64,000 nt of DNA from SB11 sp035906255 (GTDB lineage: Bacteria; Bacteroidota; Bacteroidia; UBA8524), in contig JAMIFM010000023.1 in NCBI GenBank assembly GCA_035906255.1, forward strand, positions 106,523 to 170,522. Reading direction: 5' to 3'. Shown here one piece after another: positions 57,532 through 64,000 of this stretch (within the stretch, counting starts at the first letter, position 1; every line of letters starts with the position of its first letter). The notes beneath the pieces are model-generated. The model was not told where the DNA came from. It did no database searches and saw only the letters and a program-made list of their open reading frames with translations. Both the position numbers and the translations under genes were made by a program.

Positions 57532-58840
57532 AAAGGTAAACTTCATAAAAGGTAACAACGGACAGGTTGTATATGCCCACGGTGATTCATTCATCATTGA
57601 GATTGATGAGAATACAGGTAAGCCGTATTCGGCAAACATCCCTACTGAAAAATTCAGCAGTAACCAAAAGCCTTGGGCACCCTATTTTTCAGGAGATAAT
57701 TTTCCCGCTACCCATATGGATAAGCTCAATAAACTATCCGTGGGAAAACCTGCTATCAACTTTAATGCGGATTGCCACTATGGAGCAGGGGGTATGTGGT
57801 TTAAAAGAGAGGTTACCGAAAGTAAAAAACTTCAGAAAGTGCCGGTTATTTCTGATGAATGGGAAGAGTTTAATGACCGTGTGGATTTTGAGATGGGACT
57901 TTCACAGTCCATTGAAAATTTGGAATATTGGTATTGGTCGGTAGTCTTATTCAATACTAATCTTGCCGGTACTCAAATTCTAAAAATGACTCCCTTGGAC
58001 ACTTATTACTGCCGCAGGGAAATCAGGAAAAACGGAGTAAGCAAAAACATATACTTCAGCTATCTTTTTCCGAACGCTGAACCTAGTGAGTATAAAATAT
58101 ATCCTGTTTATGACCCTTCGGTACCCAAGGAGAAGCAAACAGAATTTTGTGTTGTGTTATTCTATCAAACTCCCGGAATGATTTATTATCCGCTCCCTGA
58201 TTATCATGCGGTTTTTGAAAACGGGTGGGTAGATGTTGCCATTGCGGTGCCGGAGATTATAAATGTTATCTACCAGAACGCGGCATCGTTCAAGTATATT
58301 CTGCACGTTCCTAAGGCTTACTTTACCGCTCTATACCCGGATTGGGACGAAAAGCCGGAACAGCAGGCAGCTCGGATACAGACACTTTACAATGACGTAA
58401 AAGAACGCCTTACGGGTAAAGAAAACTCCCACAAGATGATCATGTCCATATTCGCTGAAATGGACGGAAAAGAAACCCCCGGACTAAGAGTAGAAGCGAT
58501 TAAAGATTATCTCGACCGCACCGCCGACCTGCCTAATAATGCTGCTGCCAATAGCGAGATATTATTTTCGCTTGGTGTAGATCCCTCATCCATCGGGCTA
58601 GGTATTCCCGGCGGAAAAAATCTTAGCGGTAGTGGAAGCGATAAGCGTGAGGCGCGTGATAACAAGCAGGCCTCACAATACCGTTCCCGTCTTGTTAGCC
58701 AATACCTCGCAAAATTCTGCCGTGATTTTCAAAATATGCAGTCGCTAAAAGGAGCGCGTTGGTATTTTCTTGACGAGGATACCAGCCAGACACTCGACGA
58801 AAACCCCACAGGTTCACAAACAAAAGTAGGAGGCGCATAA
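57518..58840 (+). CDS. Portal protein
   Basis: About 440 residues from ATG 57518, 10 bp after AGGAGG. It forms the dodecameric ring through which DNA enters the head. Portal-type features: central alpha/beta region (WEEFNDRVDFEMGLSQSIEN; YWSVVLFNTNLAGTQILKM; CRREIRKNGVSKNIYF), a long helix (QQAARIQTLYNDVKERLTGK) and a late NNAAANSEILFSLGVDPSSI segment common in phage portals. It lies after the ardC cassette, apart from terL, which is unusual. Confidence 0.8.
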   Translation: MSMGKKVNFIKGNNGQVVYAHGDSFIIEIDENTGKPYSANIPTEKFSSNQKPWAPYFSGDNFPATHMDKLNKLSVGKPAINFNADCHYGAGGMWFKREVTESKKLQKVPVISDEWEEFNDRVDFEMGLSQSIENLEYWYWSVVLFNTNLAGTQILKMTPLDTYYCRREIRKNGVSKNIYFSYLFPNAEPSEYKIYPVYDPSVPKEKQTEFCVVLFYQTPGMIYYPLPDYHAVFENGWVDVAIAVPEIINVIYQNAASFKYILHVPKAYFTALYPDWDEKPEQQAARIQTLYNDVKERLTGKENSHKMIMSIFAEMDGKETPGLRVEAIKDYLDRTADLPNNAAANSEILFSLGVDPSSIGLGIPGGKNLSGSGSDKREARDNKQASQYRSRLVSQYLAKFCRDFQNMQSLKGARWYFLDEDTSQTLDENPTGSQTKVGGA

Positions 58841-59824
58841 ATGGCAAACATATTCAACGATTTCTCACAGGTAAGGGATAACATCGCTGCTAACGTCAAC
58901 AATGAGCTTGATGTTATCATGCCCTATCTTGACGCAGCAGTAAATGATATACTACCCGTATTGTCTCAGCCTCAGTGGGATAAATTAGTACAGGACTTTG
59001 AGGCTGACAGCTCGGATCAAGCACACTTGAAGCTGCTTAGCATAACCCGCCGTGCATTAGTGTATTTCGCCTATTCACGTTACAGTAATCAATCTGTACG
59101 AATCACTGACGGCGGACTGGAGCGTATTGAAAATGACGGGTTTAAATCCACCTTTCAGTATCAGGATATTGCTTTCATCAGGTTGTGCCTGAAAGAAGGC
59201 TGGCGTGCCCTTGAAAACTTGTTTTCGCTGTTAAACAATAACAAGAACGATTACACAGAATGGGTTGGAAGTGTCGAGTATACCACGCTTAAAACCTATG
59301 TATTTCACTATACTGTTGATTTCAGCTTGTACCGAAGAATTGAAGGTTACCGTACATTAGATGCTTTGCGTCCGGCAATTCTTCACGTTCAGCAGGAAAT
59401 CATACGTAATAATATTTCACAGGGCCTGTACGATGAAATAGTGCAGCAGCTCATCGCAGATTCACTTTCAACTGCCAACAAAACCCTATTGCAATACATC
59501 CGTAAAGCAACAGCGTTCCTCAGTCTTTCTCGCGGCTTAGAAGAGCTTAATTGGCGTGTAACTGCTGAGGGCTTGTATGCCGAGCTGCTGGAAACCAATA
59601 CAGCCAACGTACAGGCATCCATCCAAGCGGATGCACCAAAAGTAAGCGGTATACGTATGGAGGCTGAAACCCGTGGACGTGCTGCATTAGATGAACTACG
59701 TACTTTCCTAAATAACAATGCCGCAACCGGCACTTATTCACAATACTATAACAGCGAATTATTTACTAAAAACAGTGCCCCTTCATCGTTCCAAAATACC
59801 GAGGGAGGGGTTTTTGTACTATGA
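58841..59824 (+). CDS. Head-tail connector-like protein (DUF6712-like)
   Basis: 327 residues, preceded by AGGAGG. Mostly helical (LDVIMPYLDAAVNDILPVLS; LLSITRRALVYFAYSRYSNQ; CLKEGWRALENLFSLLNNNK). It resembles the DUF6712 proteins of Bacteroidota prophages next to portal genes, a likely adaptor or neck component. ATGA-coupled to the next gene. Confidence 0.65.
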   Translation: MANIFNDFSQVRDNIAANVNNELDVIMPYLDAAVNDILPVLSQPQWDKLVQDFEADSSDQAHLKLLSITRRALVYFAYSRYSNQSVRITDGGLERIENDGFKSTFQYQDIAFIRLCLKEGWRALENLFSLLNNNKNDYTEWVGSVEYTTLKTYVFHYTVDFSLYRRIEGYRTLDALRPAILHVQQEIIRNNISQGLYDEIVQQLIADSLSTANKTLLQYIRKATAFLSLSRGLEELNWRVTAEGLYAELLETNTANVQASIQADAPKVSGIRMEAETRGRAALDELRTFLNNNAATGTYSQYYNSELFTKNSAPSSFQNTEGGVFVL

Positions 59825-60090
59825 CAACCTTTGAAATTTTTATTACTGTAATTGGCAGCGGCTCAGGCGGAGCAGTACTGTTAAAATTGGTGGAGATATA
59901 TATCCTGCCGAAAAAAGAAAAAAAAGAGTTTGATGAAAAAGTTCGTGATGAACTGTGGGACAGAGTTAAAAATCTTGAAGGGCGAATTGACGAACAAAAC
60001 AAGATGATAATTGAAGTGATGAAAGAAAATGCTGCTTTAAAAGCAGAGGTTGAAGTATTAAGGCTTGAAAACAATACTTTAAAGCAATAA
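59821..60090 (+). CDS. Small membrane protein with coiled coil
   Basis: 89 residues. A hydrophobic N-terminal segment (FEIFITVIGSGSGGAVLLKL) followed by a long coiled coil (DRVKNLEGRIDEQNKMIIEV; ENAALKAEVEVLRLENNTLK). This layout fits holin- or spanin-like lysis proteins or a membrane anchor for the injection machinery. Not proven. Confidence 0.6.
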   Translation: MTTFEIFITVIGSGSGGAVLLKLVEIYILPKKEKKEFDEKVRDELWDRVKNLEGRIDEQNKMIIEVMKENAALKAEVEVLRLENNTLKQ

Positions 60091-60092
60091 CG

Positions 60093-60674
60093 ATGAACAA
60101 ATCCATAAAAAACTGGTCAGCATTTATCATAATACTTGCCTTTACTATTTTTATCAACCGATGTAATTCAAGTAATGACCAAGTAACCACCCCGTCATTA
60201 TCTGAAACGGTTATAATTCATGATACAATACAAGGAGATAGCATACCCTACCTGGTTTACGTTGGTGTGCCATTCCCCGACACTGTATATTCAATCGATA
60301 GCGTGCAGCTAATACCCGACACGGCCGCTATACTTTCGGATTACTTTCAGATCCGAAAGTATAGCGACACCATCCGCCGCGATAGTAGCATTTTGGTTAT
60401 AATAAACGATTCACTAACCCGCAACCGGCTTTGCGGTCGAAGTGTGTTTTTTCAAAACCTTCGACCCATAGCGATTACACACACCACAATTACCAAAATG
60501 CAACTGCAGGCACATTCAATATTTGCTGGCGGAAATATTGGAGGTTCTCTTGTGGGTAGGTTTTCTTTTTCCCCTTCACTTGCTTACAGTAACAAACAAG
60601 GCAGAATGCTCTCACTTCAGTACGACGTTATTAATAAGGAGTTGAGGGCAGGTTATTATTTTAAAATTCAATAA
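60093..60674 (+). CDS. Phage lipoprotein-like protein
   Basis: 193 residues. A membrane-targeting N-terminus (AFIIILAFTIFINRCNSSND) with a lipobox-like cysteine, so it may be lipid-anchored. The body is polar and beta-rich (SETVIIHDTIQGDSIPYLVY; SIFAGGNIGGSLVGRFSFSP). A similar layout is known in DUF6808-type phage proteins; a lysis or exclusion role is possible. Confidence 0.55.
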   Translation: MNKSIKNWSAFIIILAFTIFINRCNSSNDQVTTPSLSETVIIHDTIQGDSIPYLVYVGVPFPDTVYSIDSVQLIPDTAAILSDYFQIRKYSDTIRRDSSILVIINDSLTRNRLCGRSVFFQNLRPIAITHTTITKMQLQAHSIFAGGNIGGSLVGRFSFSPSLAYSNKQGRMLSLQYDVINKELRAGYYFKIQ

Positions 60675-61522
60675 TGATACTTATTGAGATTAAGGGACGC
60701 AGTAAGAAAATCCCTTCGGATTGGAACGAAACGACAGCTCACCAGGTAAAAACATACCTTGATTTTTATTACCTGAAAAGGGATAACATCTATGGTACCA
60801 GCGAAGATGGAAAACAAATAATAAAAGATGGAGAGCTGTATAGTAGGGCATTGATAGCCCTTCTTTACGTTACCATGGGTATTCGTTTCAAATCATTCTC
60901 CCGGATAAATGCCCAAGAGATGAATCGTCTGATTTTTGATGAAAAGTTGGTAGACTTTTATTTTAACGGCCCGTTGTTGTCAGTGAACAAGTACCCTTTT
61001 CTGACAAAATGGTTCAAAAAGCTCTACGGTCCAGTAAAATTTTGGCATCTAACATTTGAAGAGTTTAGTTATGCTGAAGCCTTTTATCATCAATACAAAT
61101 CCAATAATGATGCTTTAGCATTGGATATGTTTATCGCTGTATTGTACAGGCAATCGGGAAGTAGAAAGCGTATTACACCCGATGTGGACTGTAGAGAACC
61201 CTTTATTCCGGAGATTGTTGAAAGCCGTTTAAAATTTGCCGGAAAGATTCCGTTTCTAAACAAAATGTGTGTGCTTTTATGGTACGAGCATGGCCGGCTG
61301 TCACTATCAAAAGAGTTTGATCGTGCTTTCCGCTCCGCTGAGGCAGAAACCCGAAGTGTTTTTGATCCGACTTCGTGGGAAAAAGTTGTGAACGCCCTCT
61401 CACAAAATAACCCAGCCCAGTTTAAAAACATTGCCGAGCAATCCGTAGTCCGCATTTTTTCATCGATACAAGCTATCATTATACAATCTGAGGAGTTAAA
61501 ACGTAAAATTAATAATCAATGA
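60674..61522 (+). CDS. Phage virion-region protein, unknown
   Basis: 282 residues. Alpha/beta with several aromatic-rich stretches (TAHQVKTYLDFYYLKRDNIY; KFWHLTFEEFSYAEAFYHQY). Overlaps both neighbours by 1-4 bp. Not recognised. Confidence 0.6.
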   Translation: MILIEIKGRSKKIPSDWNETTAHQVKTYLDFYYLKRDNIYGTSEDGKQIIKDGELYSRALIALLYVTMGIRFKSFSRINAQEMNRLIFDEKLVDFYFNGPLLSVNKYPFLTKWFKKLYGPVKFWHLTFEEFSYAEAFYHQYKSNNDALALDMFIAVLYRQSGSRKRITPDVDCREPFIPEIVESRLKFAGKIPFLNKMCVLLWYEHGRLSLSKEFDRAFRSAEAETRSVFDPTSWEKVVNALSQNNPAQFKNIAEQSVVRIFSSIQAIIIQSEELKRKINNQ

Positions 61523-62085
61523 ACGCCCAGCTGTACCGTACCCGCTTAAAAGCCATCGCCGAAAACCATAAAGCCATTGAAGCTACCGACAACAACGGTA
61601 GGTTTATTGAAATTGTAGAAGCCTATGACCCGCGCACGATGGATCTTACCCAAGAGTTTAAAAACTCTCTAAGTTCAAAGCTGAAGCTGGAAGATAAGTA
61701 CGCGTTGTGCCTTGTATCGCTTGCCGCTGCTTACACAGATACCATAAATCAAAACAAACACCTAGTAGGCTTGGGAGCATTTGTTGTATTTAAAAAGCAA
61801 GCCATCAGCAACATGGTGTTGGTTGCAACTGCACTGGATGAAGCTCGTGAATTGGGAGAACAAATACTTGCTTATTTACGTCAACAGGACTATCTATACA
61901 TGAACGGCTATTCTACTGAGGAACCGTTGAAAGTGGACTGGAATGACACTAACTTTTTTCCCTTTGTTCACAACACCAATGGAGGGCTTGTGGGTGCAAG
62001 GTTTGAGTTTAAAACAGAAACCCCGCATAATGTTAAAATGAATTATAACCCCGTTTACTGGAATACCCCCCTTCCTGAAGGGTAA
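61519..62085 (+). CDS. Phage virion-region protein, unknown
   Basis: 188 residues, ATGA-coupled. Helical start (RTRLKAIAENHKAIEATDNN), beta-rich end (GGLVGARFEFKTETPHNVKM). Possibly a tail or neck component. Ends just before a late promoter element. Confidence 0.6.
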   Translation: MNAQLYRTRLKAIAENHKAIEATDNNGRFIEIVEAYDPRTMDLTQEFKNSLSSKLKLEDKYALCLVSLAAAYTDTINQNKHLVGLGAFVVFKKQAISNMVLVATALDEARELGEQILAYLRQQDYLYMNGYSTEEPLKVDWNDTNFFPFVHNTNGGLVGARFEFKTETPHNVKMNYNPVYWNTPLPEG

Positions 62086-62090
62086 TTTGT

Positions 62091-62126
62091 TGTCCTTTTT
62101 CCCCGAATCATGGTAAGCAAACTTTG
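62091..62126 (+). promoter_or_regulatory. Late promoter element of the tail unit
   Basis: TGTCCTTTTT at 62091 and TTTG starting at 62123, exactly 32 bp later. The ATG at 62130 follows 3 bp after the TTTG. Confidence 0.65.
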
Positions 62127-62129
62127 TGT

Positions 62130-63692
62130 ATGCTTACTATACTATCCGAGCCTAATCCAATCGTGCCCGTTCTTAATGAAGCGGAATGGACTATTGAAAG
62201 CGATAACTATATTACCACCACCGGAGTGGCCTATGCTAATGTATTTGTAAACACAATCAACCCAACCGACGGGTTGACTCTTATTGTATCGTTTGGCAGC
62301 TATTCTGAAACCTTTACGTTTAAAAATAGCCCCGTAACTGACTTTGATATTCAAATACCCGCCTCACCATCTGGATTCAATACCGCTCTTCGTGCAAACA
62401 TGAAGGCTGCTTTTGAAAAACACTACCTCATTGTTGCAGCTTACCATATTTGCACCATTCCGGCAGGTGTGTTCAGCATACAAGCAAGGCTAACTGGTAG
62501 CGCAAACAACATTACTTTTACCGGTACCGCCATTAGTGGGGGAAATCTAACCGCATTAATTGGCTATCCCATTTCCGGAGTTACAGAAGTTCGAAGAGAA
62601 GGTTTTGCGCTGCACGTTGATGTGTTTGCTGAAAGTACTTATGGCAGTAATGTTTACAATAAGGTTGTTGAAGAGCGATACAGCTTTGATAACTCATCAA
62701 ATACAATTGCGGATGTTGCTCCTGTGCTTGTATCTCTTGTAGATTACAAACTACCCACCTTCAACCAAACTACCCCCTCAACAGTAACACCGCCCTTACG
62801 CAAATTTTATTTGGGCATAGGTGAGTATTATAGCAACGAGGTAAACAATTACAGAATCGGGGATGTAAAACGTGCTTTGCTTGCAGGTCTGCCTGAAGCT
62901 CAAATACCAAGCAGCACTTTTTACGCCGAACATTTTACAGCCGCCACCAATCAACGTTTTTTAACCACACAGCCCCGTGGAGCAGTTAAAAGCAATAAAG
63001 CCGCTCAGCACTATTTGTATTACTACCAACGCCCTAACTTTACTCCTGTATATGTTACCGTTTATATGGATTATACCGACGGTACATCAAGCGTTCAGGA
63101 GCAAATTTTCAATCTTGCACAACCGGAAGACTTAATCATACTGCCATCGGGCTATACACAATTAGATATTGATTCGTTAAAATCAATCGGCACGACAGTA
63201 AAACGATGGGGCGTGCAAGTTGGAGCAAATGGCCTTGACCATACTGATTACACCGACTATACTGAAATATTTTGGTATACGTTGGATGAAAAACCTTACC
63301 AGCAAAATCGTTACTTGTTACTAGCTAACCAGTACGGAGGGTTTGATACTTTGTGGTGCAATGGGGTAGCCCAATACGGTAACTCGGTACAAAGCGAGCT
63401 ATACAGTGTCCACAAAATCCCCGACACAGCTACTATAATTAAGCCTACTCAGAAACAAACTTTTGGGAAACATCAAACTAAAATTAAAATCAGTACGGGA
63501 TATATAAGCCGTGCTTATTTAGAGTATGCTGCCAATCTGTTACTATTCAATATTCAGGGATACGAAGTTGTTAACGGCCAGTATCGTGCGGTGCTTATCG
63601 ACAGGGACAGTATTAAAGAAACCCACACCGATGCCGATGGCAAGTTTCAGCTAACATTTACTTATAACTACGCACAGGAGGACAACGCATGA
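62130..63692 (+). CDS. Large virion protein (tail-related), unknown
   Basis: 520 residues from the ATG at 62130 (MLTILSEPNPIVPVLNEAEW). Beta-rich throughout (VFVNTINPTDGLTLIVSFGS; VYVTVYMDYTDGTSSVQEQI; LLANQYGGFDTLWCNGVAQY), as in tail or baseplate components. ATGA overlap to the next gene, which has AGGAGG 7 bp upstream. Confidence 0.65.
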   Translation: MLTILSEPNPIVPVLNEAEWTIESDNYITTTGVAYANVFVNTINPTDGLTLIVSFGSYSETFTFKNSPVTDFDIQIPASPSGFNTALRANMKAAFEKHYLIVAAYHICTIPAGVFSIQARLTGSANNITFTGTAISGGNLTALIGYPISGVTEVRREGFALHVDVFAESTYGSNVYNKVVEERYSFDNSSNTIADVAPVLVSLVDYKLPTFNQTTPSTVTPPLRKFYLGIGEYYSNEVNNYRIGDVKRALLAGLPEAQIPSSTFYAEHFTAATNQRFLTTQPRGAVKSNKAAQHYLYYYQRPNFTPVYVTVYMDYTDGTSSVQEQIFNLAQPEDLIILPSGYTQLDIDSLKSIGTTVKRWGVQVGANGLDHTDYTDYTEIFWYTLDEKPYQQNRYLLLANQYGGFDTLWCNGVAQYGNSVQSELYSVHKIPDTATIIKPTQKQTFGKHQTKIKISTGYISRAYLEYAANLLLFNIQGYEVVNGQYRAVLIDRDSIKETHTDADGKFQLTFTYNYAQEDNA

Positions 63693-64000
63693 GCAACTTT
63701 ATAGGAATTAAAAACCCCGATGGTGAGTGGCTTGAGCTTGGCAATGCTGAGTTATCCTTTGAGATAGAATCGCCCGTTTTTAAGTTCGATACCATACCGG
63801 CGGAAAAGAGTTTTGATTTTAATCTTCCTATCACCCCTAACAACATGAAGTATCTAAACTACCCCAATAGGGTAGCCAATACAGAAGTGTTTAATCGAAG
63901 GCTAGAAGGCTATAGTTTGTATTACGGTAGTCAATTGTATGCGGTGGGTAGCCTTTATGTGTTAGAAAGCACGACACAAAGCATTCGGGTGAGCTTTCAA
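63689..64000 (+). CDS. Phage virion protein, truncated by window edge
   Basis: 104 codons visible, starting MSNFIGIKNPDGEWLELGNA. A stretch PVFKFDTIPAEKSFDFNLPI precedes TPNNMKYLNYPNRVANTEVF, and the frame stays open to the edge. Beta-rich like the gene before; probably tail-related. AGGAGG at 63676-63681. Confidence 0.65.
   Translation, partial: MSNFIGIKNPDGEWLELGNAELSFEIESPVFKFDTIPAEKSFDFNLPITPNNMKYLNYPNRVANTEVFNRRLEGYSLYYGSQLYAVGSLYVLESTTQSIRVSFQ

Overview
The window looks like a chromosome segment of a Bacteroidota bacterium (Chitinophagia/Sphingobacteriia-like, family not determined) that carries a large prophage. Host evidence: three proteins end in type IX secretion (T9SS) sorting domains, there are GSCFA, GEVED/PKD and DUF6263-type proteins, promoters read TAnnTTTG, and menaquinone and Kdo genes are present. 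Everything from 1 to about 31000 is host; everything from about 31117 to the right edge is phage, whose right end lies outside the window.

Host part. A truncated alanine dehydrogenase start (1-246), a TPR-like secreted protein, an ECF sigma factor with a membrane anti-sigma-like partner (1553-2721), and then two arrays of 88-bp palindromic repeats (2728-3773) with a GIY-YIG endonuclease gene lying between them. Next come a SIMPL-domain protein, a DUF6263 lipoprotein, an SDR oxidoreductase without the usual catalytic tyrosine, a 47-codon basic protein, a 1536-residue BNR/GEVED/PKD T9SS protein, a GSCFA protein, outer-membrane proteins, an esterase-fold T9SS protein whose nucleophile appears lost, pyrG, kdsB, an overlapping menD-menB pair, uvrC, two lipoproteins and an AraC regulator.

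Phage early region (31117-44450). A divergent XRE repressor faces a short gene across two inverted-repeat operators. A rightward early operon of small genes leads into a complete diversity-generating retroelement (DGR): three tandem variable-protein genes (34033-35261), a 66-bp template repeat (35305-35370) and a DGR-type reverse transcriptase (35482-36726). Of 37 differences between the template and its three copies, 36 fall on template adenines. It is followed by an HD hydrolase, a partial N6-methylase-like protein, a tyrosine integrase, an HNH endonuclease and a 926-residue primase-helicase.

Phage late region (44484-64000). A lone DNA-binding-like protein, a tail adhesin, a ClpP-type head protease fused to a scaffold-like tail, a major capsid protein with an apparent carbohydrate-binding insertion, tail-tube-like and small virion genes, a PLD-family protein, small and large terminase, an inserted anti-restriction cassette (ArdC and partner), portal, connector and further virion genes. 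Four late transcription units start with the same two-part element, TGTCCTTTY and TTTG exactly 32 bp apart, usually right after a terminator; this suggests a shared late-transcription switch.

The most notable system is the DGR: its three targets sit in the early region, far from the tail genes, have no signal peptide, and no recognisable Avd accessory gene accompanies them.
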